DNA from: DASQZT01 sp963728965
GTDB lineage: Bacteria; Acidobacteriota; Terriglobia; Bryobacterales; Bryobacteraceae
Length of the DNA stretch: 64,000 nt
NCBI GenBank assembly: GCA_963728965.1
Contig: CAVSMH010000016.1
Location: 8,275-72,274, forward strand
Direction: 5' to 3'
How positions within the stretch are numbered: position 1 is the stretch's first letter; each line of letters begins with the position of its first letter. The notes under the pieces were generated by a model. It did not search any database and was not told where the DNA came from. It saw only the letters and a list, made by a program, of their open reading frames with translations. The translations under genes and the position numbers were made by a program. Below are positions 55,948 to 64,000 of the stretch, one piece after another.

Positions 55948-56097
55948 ATGCTTTGGACCATTTTCGTCATTCTGCTGGTGCTGTGGCTGTTGGGTTTGGT
56001 GACCTCCTACACGTTGGGCGGGTTTATCCACATCCTGCTGGTGATTGCGGTCGCCGTGCTGTTGATCCAGCTCATCACAGGCCGGCGGGCAGTTTAA
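55948..56097 (+). CDS. lmo0937-family small membrane protein (copy 2)
   Basis: 49 aa from ATG 55948, preceded by AGAGGAG. MLWTIFVILLVLWLLGLVTS then YTLGGFIHILLVIAVAVLLI and QLITGRRAV is clearly paralogous to the protein at 46663, with the same two helices, the Y-T-x-G-G turn and a basic tail. The gene is too short for many gene finders. The separate location and shared promoter type suggest a dispersed regulon rather than a tandem duplication. It is followed by a convergent small membrane-protein gene. Confidence 0.85.
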   Translation: MLWTIFVILLVLWLLGLVTSYTLGGFIHILLVIAVAVLLIQLITGRRAV

Positions 56098-56137
56098 CGT
56101 CAGGCGGCGGGGGCCCGATGCGACCGCCGCCACCGTT

Positions 56138-56332
56138 TCAGGCCAGTCCCCGTAGCAACCGCGCCGGCAGGGTGACGATCGCCCAGACCAGCTCCAGTAC
56201 ACCTCCTACCGCGATGCCGACGATGCGGAACGGCAGCAGCAGCAGCCACACCAAGGGATATAACACCAGCGCGGCCAGTGCCAGCGGCCAGCACAGAATG
56301 AGCAGTATGCAGAACAAGAGAAATTTCAGCAC
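56138..56332 (-). CDS. Small hydrophobic membrane protein
   Basis: 64 aa from GTG 56332 with an excellent GGAGGT six nt upstream. MLKFLLFCILLILCWPLALA then ALVLYPLVWLLLLPFRIVGI and AVGGVLELVWAIVTLPARLL predicts two long or three short transmembrane helices with a PFRIVG turn. Such very hydrophobic peptides occur widely in Acidobacteria with no known role. It is convergent with the lmo0937-type gene and divergent from aroC. The ribosome site argues strongly that it is translated. Confidence 0.75.
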   Translation of the reverse strand: MLKFLLFCILLILCWPLALAALVLYPLVWLLLLPFRIVGIAVGGVLELVWAIVTLPARLLRGLA

Positions 56333-56445
56333 GCGTTGACCTCCGGCGGCGCGCGCTCGCGCGCCTGCCTTCTCAACCTTTCATACGTTGTGAAACAGCC
56401 AATTGTTCGACTTTGCTACCATAAAACTCTTGTTCTTCTTGTTCA

Positions 56446-57618
56446 ATGTTGCGATTTGAGACTGCCGGAGAGTCGCACGGCGAATGCCTCGTTGCCACTC
56501 TGACGGGACTGCCCGCTGGCGTGCCTGTTTCCCTGGAAACCGTCAATCGCGAGTTGTGGCGGCGGCAGCAGGGTTATGGACGCGGCGGCCGGATGAAGAT
56601 CGAAACGGATTGCGCCGAAATCGTCGCCGGTGTGCGCCATTCCCACACCATCGGCTCGCCTGTCGCCATCGTCATCCGTAACCGCGACTGGTCCAACTGG
56701 ACCGAAGCCCTTCCCGTGGAGGACGTCGCTGGAGGTGAGGACAAGCGCCGTCCGGTCACCCGCCCTCGTCCGGGACACGCCGATCTTGCCGGCATGATCA
56801 AGTACAATTTTCACGACGCGCGGTACATTTTGGAACGCGCCAGTGCCCGCGAGACCGCCGCGCGCGTGGCCGTGGGCGCGTTCGCCAAGGCCTTCCTCGG
56901 CCGCTTCGACATCCGCGTGCTCAGCCATGTGATTGCCGTCGGCCCGGTGCGCCTCGAACGAGCTGTGGAGTGGTCCGAACTGGTCGCCCTCAGCGAACGC
57001 GCCGAGGTGCTTCTGGGCTGCGCCGATCCCGAAACCGAAATCCGCATGAAAGCCGTGGTGGACGATGCCTATCGCACCGGTGACACCGTGGGCGGCCTCT
57101 TCGAGGTCGTGGCTCGCGGGGTGCCGGCCGGCCTCGGCTCCCACGTCACCTGGGATTCCCGCCTCGACGGCCGCCTCGCCCAGGCCATCGTCTCCATGCA
57201 GGCCGTCAAGGGGGTCGAAATCGGCTATGCCACCGAGGGCGCGGCCAGCTTCGGATCCCGCGTGCAGGACACCATCCACTATGAGCGCGAGCGCCGGCGA
57301 TTCACCCGCGGCGCCAATCGCGCCGGCGGCCTCGAAGGCGGGATTACCAATGGCCAGGACATTTTGGCGCGCGGCTTCCTCAAACCGATTTCCACCCTGC
57401 GCCGGCCGCTGGAATCGGTCGATCTCGCCACTCGCGAGCCCGCCCTCGCCGCCTACGAACGCTCCGATGTCTGCGTCGTCCCCGCAGCCGGCGTGATTGC
57501 CGAAGCCATGGTGGCGATCGTGCTGGCCCAGGCTTTTCTGGAGAAGTTCGGCGGCGACTCGCTGGCCGAAACCACCCGCAACTACCAGGGCTATTTGGAG
57601 CAGATGAGACTTTTTTAG
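56446..57618 (+). CDS. aroC: Chorismate synthase
   Basis: 390 aa from ATG 56446. It performs the last step to chorismate, 1,4-elimination of phosphate from EPSP using reduced FMN. Motifs are FETAGESHGECLVATLTGLP (the GESHG N-terminal signature), RQQGYGRGGRMKIE, GSPVAIVIRN, RPGHADLAGMIKYNFHDARY (first domain signature), ERASARETAARVA with the conserved Arg, and TNGQDILARGFLKPISTL near the C-terminus. Length fits the bacterial enzyme. It heads the operon aroC-def-fmt-argJ, with only 4 nt before def, so aromatic synthesis, protein maturation and arginine synthesis share a transcript. Confidence 0.97.
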   Translation: MLRFETAGESHGECLVATLTGLPAGVPVSLETVNRELWRRQQGYGRGGRMKIETDCAEIVAGVRHSHTIGSPVAIVIRNRDWSNWTEALPVEDVAGGEDKRRPVTRPRPGHADLAGMIKYNFHDARYILERASARETAARVAVGAFAKAFLGRFDIRVLSHVIAVGPVRLERAVEWSELVALSERAEVLLGCADPETEIRMKAVVDDAYRTGDTVGGLFEVVARGVPAGLGSHVTWDSRLDGRLAQAIVSMQAVKGVEIGYATEGAASFGSRVQDTIHYERERRRFTRGANRAGGLEGGITNGQDILARGFLKPISTLRRPLESVDLATREPALAAYERSDVCVVPAAGVIAEAMVAIVLAQAFLEKFGGDSLAETTRNYQGYLEQMRLF

Positions 57619-57622
57619 AAAT

Positions 57623-58138
57623 ATGGTCTATCCCATTGTGAAGTTCGGCGATCCCGTGCTGGAACGGGAAGCCGAAACGGTTCGCGAGTTCGATACTGCG
57701 GAACTGCGCCAGTTCCTTGACGACATGTTCGAATCGATGTATGCCGCTAAAGGTGTGGGGTTGGCCGCGCCGCAGATCGGCGTGTCCAGGAAGATCGCCG
57801 TGATCGACGTCTCCAATGGCGAGAACCCTCAGGACAAGCTGGTGCTCATCAATCCCAGAATCGTCAAGGTGGAGGGCAAACAGCAGGGCGAGGAGGGCTG
57901 CCTCAGCATCCCCGGCTTTCGCGAGCAGGTGCGCCGCGGCAAGCGCGTCACCGTTCACGCCCAGAACATCAAAGGCGAGGGGTTCGAAATGACGGGAGAG
58001 GATCTCCTGGCCCGCGCGTTTCTCCATGAGACCGACCACCTCTTCGGCAAGCTGTACATCGCGCACATCAGCGCCCTCAAGCGCGACCTGATGAAGCGCA
58101 AGATCAAGAAAATGCAGCGCGCCGGGGATTGGCCCTGA
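57623..58138 (+). CDS. def: Peptide deformylase
   Basis: 171 aa from ATG 57623. It removes formyl groups from new N-terminal methionines at an Fe/Zn site. The three signatures are present: GVGLAAPQIG (motif 1), EEGCLSIPG (motif 2 with the Cys ligand) and FLHETDHLFGKL (motif 3, HExxDH with two His ligands and the catalytic Glu). The C-terminal basic helix KRKIKKMQRAG can contact the ribosome. It lies directly after aroC and 10 nt before fmt, the conserved def-fmt pair. Confidence 0.97.
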   Translation: MVYPIVKFGDPVLEREAETVREFDTAELRQFLDDMFESMYAAKGVGLAAPQIGVSRKIAVIDVSNGENPQDKLVLINPRIVKVEGKQQGEEGCLSIPGFREQVRRGKRVTVHAQNIKGEGFEMTGEDLLARAFLHETDHLFGKLYIAHISALKRDLMKRKIKKMQRAGDWP

Positions 58139-58148
58139 GCCGTCGGCC

Positions 58149-59084
58149 ATGCGCCTCATCTTTCTCGGCACGCCGGTCTTCGCGGTCCCTACCCTGGAAC
58201 ATCTAGTTCAGGCCGGCCACCGGGTGTTGGCGGCCGTCACCCAGCCTGACCGTCCGCGCGGCCGCGGTCAGCAGCCCGCGCCACCGCCGGTGAAGGAGGC
58301 GGCGCTGCGCCTCGGTCTCCCCGTGTACCAGCCGGAGCGGATCCGCCGTTCCGATGCCGTCGAGCATCTCCGCTCGCTCGGTGCCGAGGCCATGGTGATT
58401 GTCGGCTACGGCCAGATCATCCCCCAGAACGTGATCGATCTCGCCCCGCTCGGCATCATCAATGTCCATGCCTCGCTGCTCCCCAGGTATCGCGGCGCCG
58501 GGCCGATCCAGTGGGCCATTCTCAACGGCGAAACCCGCACTGGCGTCACCACCATGCGCATCGACGCCGGGCTCGATACCGGCGACCTGCTGCTCAAACG
58601 GGAAACCGCCATCGGCGCCGACGAAACCGCCATCGAGCTGGGTGCCCGCCTGGCGGTGATGGGCGCCGAGCTGCTCGTTGCAACGCTGGCAGCGCTCCAG
58701 GCCGGAACCATCATGCCCGAAAAGCAGGACTCCTCCAAGGCCACCTACGCGCCCCTGCTGAAGAAAGAGGATGGGCTGATCGATTGGACGCTCCCGGCCC
58801 AAGCCGTGCACAACCGGGTGCGCGGGCTGCAGCCGTGGCCGGGCGCCTACTCCGGCTTCCGCGGCGGCACGCTCCACCTGTGGCGCACCCGCCTCGCCGA
58901 TCCCGTCCTTGCCGGTGAACCCGGCCGCCTGGTTCGCCTCCGGCCTCCGACCATCGGCTGCGGCGGCGGGGCGCTGGAGTTGCTCGAAGTCCAGATGGAA
59001 GGCCGCAAACGCGTCTCCGGCCTCGATTTCGCCAACGGACAGCGTTTAACTGACAATGAGATTTTAGGAGAGCCACCCGCTTGA
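58149..59084 (+). CDS. fmt: Methionyl-tRNA formyltransferase
   Basis: 311 aa from ATG 58149. It formylates Met-tRNAfMet with 10-formyl-THF. Motifs are IFLGTPVFAVPTLEHL at the start, the NVHASLLPRYRGAGPIQWAI core (Asn and His active-site residues with the SLLPRYRG substrate loop), GETRTGVTTMRIDAGLDTGD and the C-terminal OB-like domain (LQPWPGAYSGFRG). Length is normal. The stop overlaps the argJ TTG start by 4 nt, so argJ translation is coupled. Confidence 0.97.
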   Translation: MRLIFLGTPVFAVPTLEHLVQAGHRVLAAVTQPDRPRGRGQQPAPPPVKEAALRLGLPVYQPERIRRSDAVEHLRSLGAEAMVIVGYGQIIPQNVIDLAPLGIINVHASLLPRYRGAGPIQWAILNGETRTGVTTMRIDAGLDTGDLLLKRETAIGADETAIELGARLAVMGAELLVATLAALQAGTIMPEKQDSSKATYAPLLKKEDGLIDWTLPAQAVHNRVRGLQPWPGAYSGFRGGTLHLWRTRLADPVLAGEPGRLVRLRPPTIGCGGGALELLEVQMEGRKRVSGLDFANGQRLTDNEILGEPPA

Positions 59085-60258
59085 ATCTTCCACTCGGTTA
59101 CGCCTATTCGGCCACCTACGCCGGCATCCGTCAGGTCGAGAAGGACGACCTCGCTCTGATCGTCAGCGGCCTCCCCGCCAATGCCGCCGCCGTCTTCACC
59201 GAAAACCGCGTCCAGGCCGCCCCCGTGCGCCTCGGCCGCCGCCACCTCAAGCTCTCGAAAGGCGCCGTGGGCGCCGTGATCGTCAACGCCGGCAACGCCA
59301 ACTGCGCCACCCGCACCGGCGATGCCGTCGCGCTCGCCACCTGCAAGGCCGCTGCCCGCCTCCTGCGTCTCCCCGTCGCCCAAGTCCTTCCCGCCTCCAC
59401 CGGAGTCATCGGCGTGGAACTCGACCGTTCCAAAATTGTCGACGCCCTCCCGCGCCTCATCCAGGGCCTCAGCGGCGAGCGCTTCGCCGACGTTGCCAAC
59501 GCCATCCTCACCACCGATCTCGTCCCCAAGACCGCCTCCGCCCAAGTCAAGATCCGCCGCGGCTCCATTCGCATCGCCGGCATGACCAAGGGCTCGGGCA
59601 TGATCCAGCCGCGCATGGCCACAACCCTCGCCTTCGTCCTCTGCGATGCCGATATACCCGTCCCCGCCCTGCGCGCCATGCTCAAACGCTCCGTCGAGCG
59701 CAGCTATCATCGCATCTCCGTTGATGGCGACACTTCCACCAACGACACCGTTCTGCTCCTCGCCAACGGCGCCTCCGGCGTGCGGCCCGATCGTGCCGAG
59801 TTCGCGCGTGTCGAGGAGGCCATTGCCGGCGTGATGGAATCCCTCGCCCGGGCCATTGCCCGCGATGGCGAAGGCGCCCGCAAGCTCGTCACCATCCAGA
59901 TCTCCGGCGCGCCGTCGAACGATGCCGCCGCCCGCCTCGCCCGCGCCATCGCCAATTCACCCCTCGTCAAGACCGCCATCGCCGGCTCCGACCCGAACTG
60001 GGGCCGCATCCTCTCCGCCGCCGGCAACGCGGCGTCCCCTTCGAACCCCGCCGCACCACCATCCATATGCAGAACGTCCTGGTATGCCGCAACGGCATCG
60101 CAGCGCCGTTTTCCGAGCCCGATCTCAAACAGAAGCTCGCGGCGCCCGCATGCGAGATCCGCTTCGCCCTCCAGGGCAAAGGCAAAGGCGCGGCGCGCTT
60201 CTGGACCTGCGATCTCACCGAAGACTACATCCGCATCAACGCCAGCTACCGGACCTGA
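59081..60258 (+). CDS. argJ: Glutamate N-acetyltransferase/amino-acid acetyltransferase, with a frameshift as sequenced
   Basis: Starts at TTG 59081 overlapping fmt. ArgJ transfers acetyl from N-acetylornithine to glutamate (and makes acetylglutamate from acetyl-CoA) in arginine synthesis. Motifs are YAATYAG-like YSATYAGIRQVEKDD, NAGNANCATRTGD, KGSGMIQPRMATTLAF with the Thr that becomes the nucleophile after self-cleavage, and SVDGDTSTND. At 60029-60034 the frame breaks (GCGGCGTCC; one extra G restores GVPFEPRRTT), and the remainder (MQNVLVCRNGIAAPFSEPDL to DYIRINASYRT) is in the next frame, ending at TGA 60258. As sequenced, the original frame instead runs on into the next gene. For an arginine gene in an otherwise intact operon, a consensus error is more likely than loss. 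Confidence 0.85.
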
Positions 60259-60259
60259 C

Positions 60260-60676
60260 ATGACCCGGCGCGCGTTCCTGCTGCTCGCCCTGTCCCCGGG
60301 ACTCCGCGCCGATATCGCGGACGAGGCCTGGGAAGTGATCGCGACCATGGCCGCCGCGCTCACCGCCAGCGATGCGGCCGAGTTCCTCTCCGCGATCGAC
60401 CCCGCCCTGCCCGGATTTCCGCGCCTGCGCGCCAACGTCACGGCCCTGGTGGGCGCCGCCGATATCCAAACCGCCATCGATGCGGTCGAAAACGAAGGCG
60501 ACAGCCAGATCCGCACGGTGACGACCGACTGGCTGATGCTGTTGAAACAGAAGAACAGCATCAGCCCTTCCATCCGGCGCCACGAGCATCTCACCTGCAA
60601 GATGGAGAAGCGAGGCAAGAAATGGGTTGTGGTCTCACTCCAACCCCAGTCGCTGTTTGATGCGCCGCATTTCTGA
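60260..60676 (+). CDS. Exported small NTF2-like protein
   Basis: 138 aa from ATG 60260, one base after the repaired argJ stop, so cotranscribed. The leader MTRRAFLLLALSPGLRADIA has a short twin-Arg/hydrophobic start. The rest (EVIATMAAALTASDAAEFLS, AIDPALPGFPRLRANVTALV, TVTTDWLMLLKQKNSI, EKRGKKWVVVSLQPQSLF) has the one-helix-plus-sheet pattern of NTF2/SnoaL-like domains ending in a W-V-V-V strand. A cone-shaped ligand pocket is implied by the fold, but the ligand is unknown. No catalytic residues can be assigned. Confidence 0.65.
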   Translation: MTRRAFLLLALSPGLRADIADEAWEVIATMAAALTASDAAEFLSAIDPALPGFPRLRANVTALVGAADIQTAIDAVENEGDSQIRTVTTDWLMLLKQKNSISPSIRRHEHLTCKMEKRGKKWVVVSLQPQSLFDAPHF

Positions 60677-60720
60677 TGCCTCCCTTTACCACACCGAGGC
60701 TGTGGCTGGCGACGATGGAC

Positions 60721-61335
60721 TTAGTGAATCTGGATGTCCCGCACCACGGCGATGGCCGCGTTCGTCGGCTGAATGGGCACGCGGAAGTCCGATTGCGAAT
60801 GCGGCGCCAAACTCTCGAAATCTGCCTTCACCCCACCCAGCTTGGAGCCGTTGGCGTCCGTCACGTCGAAAATCACTTCTACCGAGCGTAGAGTCCGGGC
60901 GGTGTTGTTCTTCACGCTCCCGGTCAGCGCGGGACCGCGAGGGTCCACGCCTACGGACGAAATCTCCACATCGTGGTTTGTGACGATCTTGATTCTGTCC
61001 ACGTCCGGCATGAACTTCGCGGCCACTTCCGCCGGACTCAGATCGAGCTTCGGCTCGTTCCGGCGGACGACGCTGCTGCGGAAGGCAAACAGTGCCATTC
61101 CGCCCAGCACCACCAACGGTGCAGCCACTTTCAGGGCAAACAGGATCTTTTGTCGGGGAGTACGTTTACTCAGGTAGAGCGGATCGGAGGGTGCCGGCCC
61201 GCCGGAGAGAAACCCCTCCACCGGCTTCCGCAGCGGACCCAGCCAGCGCATGTGCTTCGACTCCGTGCTGGGCGCCCCGGGCTTCAACCCCGCGAACACA
61301 ATGGATTCGACCAGCTCACGGATGCTTCGTCCCAT
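60721..61335 (-). CDS. Single-pass membrane protein with FxLYD-like domain
   Basis: 204 aa from ATG 61335 with AGGGGGAAG upstream. The N-terminal 60 residues are cytosolic and basic, with SDPLYLSKRTPRQKILFALK leading into a helix at about 69-86 (VAAPLVVLGGMALFAF). The extracytoplasmic part has ALTGSVKNNTARTLRSVEVI then FDVTDANGSKLGGVKADFES and DFRVPIQPTNAAIAVV, the strand order of FxLYD-type beta domains. Such proteins are envelope-associated with unknown role in Acidobacteria. It converges on the argJ operon. Confidence 0.7.
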   Translation of the reverse strand: MGRSIRELVESIVFAGLKPGAPSTESKHMRWLGPLRKPVEGFLSGGPAPSDPLYLSKRTPRQKILFALKVAAPLVVLGGMALFAFRSSVVRRNEPKLDLSPAEVAAKFMPDVDRIKIVTNHDVEISSVGVDPRGPALTGSVKNNTARTLRSVEVIFDVTDANGSKLGGVKADFESLAPHSQSDFRVPIQPTNAAIAVVRDIQIH

Positions 61336-61371
61336 CTAGATGCTTCCCCCTATAAAAAGATCTTTTAGGCC

Positions 61372-61377
61372 ATTATA
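61372..61377 (-). promoter_or_regulatory. TATAAT -10 element of the FxLYD-protein gene
   Basis: A perfect TATAAT on the minus strand lies 36 nt before ATG 61335, leaving about a 30-nt leader with AGGGGGAAG. No convincing -35 is seen. Confidence 0.45.
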
Positions 61378-61507
61378 ACGTGAGTTTCCATACAGTGAGC
61401 TACGGCAACTGGGCAATCTCCAACAAGGGTATACCGGATGCTGCATCGTCTGCGAAGCCTCCCAGGAAACGCCAAGCCCGCGCCTGGGAAAAAGGAGAAA
61501 CACACAT

Positions 61508-62053
61508 ATGAGAGGTTACTGGAAATATCTGGCGCCGGCGTTCGCGCTCGGATTGATGGCCTTCACTGGGGCCGCTCAGACCAAGGTACCCAATTCCACA
61601 CAGTCGGCGAATCGCCTCACCGGTGACTCCACTTTCGCCAGCAAAGCCGCGCAGGGCGGCATGGCCGAGGTGAAGCTCGGCGAACTCGCCAAGGACCACG
61701 CTTCCAGTTCCGAAGTGAAGCAGTTCGCTCAACGGATGATCGATGACCATACCAAGGCCAACGATGAACTCAAAAGCATCGCCGCCAAAGAGAACATCAA
61801 CCTTCCCACCGGCCTCAGCGCCAAGGACCAGACCACTTACGACCGCCTTGCCAAGCTGAACGGTGCCAGTTTCGACAAAGCTTACATGAAGGACATGGTG
61901 AGCGACCACCGCGCCGACGTGGCTGAATTCCAGCGCGAAGCCAACCACGGCACCAATCCCCAATTGAAAACGTTCGCGGGAAACACGCTCTCCACCTTGC
62001 AGCAGCACCTGCAACTGGCAGAAAAAACCGCCAAGGACATGACTGGGAAGTAA
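61508..62053 (+). CDS. DUF4142-domain secreted protein
   Basis: 181 aa from ATG 61508 with AAAAAGGAG upstream. Signal peptide 1-24 (LAPAFALGLMAFTGAAQ). DUF4142 is a ferritin-like four-helix domain: FASKAAQGGMAEVKLGELAK, SSEVKQFAQRMIDDHTKAND, ASFDKAYMKDMVSDHRADVA and TLSTLQQHLQLAEKTAK, with the conserved DDH and SDH motifs that mark the family. The role is unknown; many members are periplasmic and stress-induced. It is bounded downstream by a strong convergent terminator shared with the K+ channel gene. Confidence 0.92.
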   Translation: MRGYWKYLAPAFALGLMAFTGAAQTKVPNSTQSANRLTGDSTFASKAAQGGMAEVKLGELAKDHASSSEVKQFAQRMIDDHTKANDELKSIAAKENINLPTGLSAKDQTTYDRLAKLNGASFDKAYMKDMVSDHRADVAEFQREANHGTNPQLKTFAGNTLSTLQQHLQLAEKTAKDMTGK

Positions 62054-62059
62054 CTTCCG

Positions 62060-62086
62060 GCACCGGCGGCCCATTGCCGCCGGTGC
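62060..62086. terminator. Bidirectional terminator between the DUF4142 and K+ channel genes
   Basis: GCACCGGCGGC (62060-62070) and GCCGCCGGTGC (62076-62086) form an 11-bp perfect stem with a 5-nt loop between two convergent genes. Confidence 0.75.
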
Positions 62087-62094
62087 TTGCTTCC

Positions 62095-63106
62095 TCACCG
62101 GCGCGAGGTGCGCGCCGCCGCCAGCAAGCCTTCGAGCGTCATCAGGTTTTCCTGACGTCCCATCACGATCAGGTAGTCTCCACCTTCGACGGCCGTATCC
62201 GCCGGCGGATTGAACATCATGTGGCCGTCACGCTGCGGATGGCCAGCACGATCACCCCGAAATCGCGGCCCAGCTGCATATCACGGATGGTCTTCGAGAC
62301 CATTGCGCTGGTCTCCGCCACGCGGACCTGCTCGATGGCCACATCCATTCCGATGTCGTTGGTGGTGAAGTCGAGGAAATGCACCACGTGCGGCCGCAGC
62401 AGCGACTGGGCCAGGCGGTGCCCGGTGATGGAATAGGGCGAAACACCGCGTCCGCCCCGGCCCGCCGCATCTTCTCCTCGGCCCCTTCCTCGGCCGCCCG
62501 CACGGCCACGTAGATCCGCGATTCAGTCCCTTCGCCGATAGCAGCACGAACAGGTTGTCGGCGTCCGTCGCCAGCGCGGCCACCAGCCCCAGCGCGCGCT
62601 CGATCCCCACCTGATGCAGCGTCTCGTCGCGCGTGGCATCCGCCACCGCCGCCAGCATTCCCGCCGAAAGCCCCTTCCACCCGCTCCGGCGCGTTGTCCA
62701 CCACCACAAACGGCGCGCCTGCATGTTGCAGTTCCTCGGCCGCGCCCCGCCCCACGCGCCCGTACCCGCAAATGATGTAGTGGTTTGGTTGATCGATCAT
62801 GCGTTTGTTCCGCCGCCTGCCGCTCGCGTCGCCTAACTCCATCTCGATGATGGTCTGGGTCATGGCGCCGATCGCGATGAAAATCGTGGTGACCCCGAAG
62901 AAGATCAGGAACGAATTAAAGATCCGCGCCCCCCGCGTCATGGGGTGGATTTCGCCGTACCCCACGGTGGTCATCGTGGTCAGCGTCATGTAAAACGCGT
63001 CGAACGGCGGGTAATGCGCGATGAATGTGAACCCCAGCGTACCGATCAGCAGCGTTGCCGCGATCGCCATCACGAGATAGGAGAAACGGCGCGCCAGCCG
63101 GCTCAT
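62095..63106 (-). pseudogene. Kch/TrkA-type potassium channel, broken by several one-base frameshifts
   Basis: From ATG 63106 the N-terminal part is intact: two helices flank the pore with the filter TVGYGE (about residues 47-52), then the RCK/TrkA-N domain begins HYIICGYGRVGRGAAEELQH with the GxGxxG nucleotide motif. Beyond about residue 145 the protein changes frame at least four times: near 62656-62664, 62514-62524, 62437-62446 and 62223-62235. Restored pieces read MLAAVADATRDETLHQVGIE, YVAVRAAEEGAEEKMRRAGA, GHRLAQSLLRPHVVHFLDFT and ending MTLEGLLAAARTSRR, a normal TrkA-C end. Each break is a single base within a 2-3 base homopolymer. This is either a decayed gene or poor consensus. Confidence 0.85.
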
Positions 63107-63238
63107 CGTTCTGGCTCAAGTATAGCTGCCGCCGCCGCGCCCGCCAAGCGGGCGACCCCTCACGGCCTCTCCGGCTTTCCGAAAAGGGCTCGCCCGAAGC
63201 GGGTTCGAACTCTAGTGTTCTGTTAACAATTGCATGTC

Positions 63239-63264
63239 TTGAATAAATGACATCGGGTTTTGTT
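63239..63264 (+). promoter_or_regulatory. Possible promoter of the last receptor gene
   Basis: TTGAAT followed about 17-19 nt later by GTTATG/TATGCT in an A/T-rich island (63220-63270) upstream of ATG 63297. Weak match, based on position and local A/T-content. Confidence 0.3.
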
Positions 63265-63296
63265 ATGCTGGCAGGACACGGTCGTCTTTGGGCAAC

Positions 63297-64000
63297 ATGC
63301 GCTATCTGACCGCAAAACCGGCGATCCCTTTGACAGGGCTGATTTTCGCGGCGACGCTCGCTTACGGACAGGCAGGCCGCGCGGAACTTTTCGGCACAGT
63401 CAAAGACCAGTCCGGCCTGGCGGTTCCCGGTGCCAAAGTAGAGGCCGAGGACCAGGCCACCGTGGCCCGCTATCCTCCTTGTCGGACCTCCGCGGTGAAT
63501 ATCACCTCCTGGGCCTCCCTGCCGGCAAGTACGTTCTCAGAATCGAACTGCCGGGGTTCCAGGCGTACCGCCGCTCGGGAATCGTCCTTCGCCTGGGCGA
63601 TCGGACCGCGCTCGATGTGAAACTCCAGGTCGGACAACCCTCCCAGTCCGTGGAAGTCCGCGCGGCCGGGCCGGGCCTGCAGACGGCCAGCGCGGAAGTG
63701 AGCCTCAACGTCGACCAGACGAAGATCGCGACCCTGCCGCTCGACGGGCGGAACTTTATTCCCCTGGTGACACTCTCTCCGGGCGTGGCGCTGCCGAACG
63801 GGCAGTTCCTTCCCCGCATCAACGGCAGCCGCCCGCGCACCAATGAGTATATTTATGACGGAATCAGCGTCTTGCAACCCGAGCCGGGACAGGTGGTCTA
63901 CTGACCATCATTGACGGCATGGAGGAGTTCAAGCTGAATATCAACGCGTACTCCCCCGAGTACGGACGTTCGAACGGCGGCACCGTGATGGTGATCGGAA
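63297..64000 (+). CDS. TonB-dependent/Oar-like receptor, 5' part, with frameshifts and running off the window
   Basis: ATG 63297 starts a signal peptide (IPLTGLIFAATLAYGQA) and a CarboxypepD_reg domain (AELFGTVKDQSGLAVPGAKV). Near 63470 one base is missing; the next frame continues SSLSDLRGEYHLLGLPAGKY, VLRIELPGFQAYR, then plug-type sequence TLPLDGRNFIPLVTLSPGVA and NEYIYDGISVLQPEPGQVVY. Near 63900 a second break (TACTGACC) creates a stop; the following frame reads IIDGMEEFKLNINAYSPEYG to the window end. The whole matches the N-terminus of the 1095-aa receptor at 16339. The breaks have the same one-base character as those in the K+ channel gene. Confidence 0.8.

Overview
The window reads as a chromosomal piece of a GC-rich soil Acidobacterium, most likely of the Solibacter/Bryobacter type (Bryobacterales). 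This is inferred from family content: proteins carrying the lineage-typical TIGR03437, TIGR03435 and TIGR03436 domains, a large Oar-like TonB-dependent receptor with an N-terminal carboxypeptidase-regulatory domain, a BlaI/BlaR1-M56 pair, many secreted Tat/Sec enzymes (GH106, PIG-L-like, sulfatase, VPS10/sortilin-type, sedolisin) and small conserved acidobacterial membrane proteins. No rRNA, tRNA or CRISPR array was found.

Layout. 1-10 kb: end of nadD, a giant secreted Ig/BACON-like protein, a GH106 rhamnosidase-like enzyme, a PIG-L-like deacetylase and a blaI plus M56 sensor-protease operon. 9.8-15.2 kb: a LysR regulator divergent from leuABCD, with a T-N11-A dyad between them. 15.2-28.6 kb: ada, a 1095-aa TonB receptor, a sulfatase divergent from a VPS10-type protein plus Tat hydrolase pair, a secreted protein and ribBA. 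28.6-35.7 kb: an accessory, decaying region with an IS1380-type element, a lipocalin remnant, a carboxymuconolactone decarboxylase cut by an ISL3-type element with recognisable terminal repeats, a frameshifted DUF3489 module and a RelE/Xre toxin-antitoxin pair. 35.7-45.0 kb: a long minus-strand run holding a histidine kinase, a CheB-CheR-PAS-kinase fusion, a CheY-like protein, a class D-like sortase, a VWA protein, a two-helix protein, an LPKTA-anchored surface protein and three small conserved proteins. 45.4-50 kb: a plus-strand stress cluster (Gln/Arg-rich secreted protein, lmo0937-type and Thivi_2564-type membrane peptides, STAS protein, NtrC-type sigma-54 activator, Dps). 50-55 kb: a sugar-phosphate-isomerase-like gene, a broken TIGR03437 gene and a sedolisin protease with a hairpin-rich leader. 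55.3-64 kb: PilZ, a second lmo0937-type peptide, the aroC-def-fmt-argJ operon, a DUF4142 protein, a frameshifted K+ channel and the start of another TonB-type receptor.

How parts may work together. The most interesting signal is regulatory. GG(-24)/GC(-12) sequences with exact sigma-54 spacing lie in front of the Gln/Arg-rich protein, both lmo0937-type genes, the Thivi_2564 gene and dps, and an NtrC-type activator is encoded inside the same cluster. This suggests a sigma-54 envelope/oxidative-stress regulon. Next to it, the sortase and an LPKTA substrate form a surface-anchoring module in a diderm, possibly linked to the adjacent kinase/CheY genes. A second recurring feature is a TANAAT-like -10 hexamer 6-9 nt before the start codon of several genes without a ribosome binding site, which predicts leaderless transcripts.

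Caution: single-base frameshifts at short homopolymers break argJ, the K+ channel, the DUF3489 gene, a TIGR03437 gene and the last receptor. They may be consensus errors rather than true pseudogenes.
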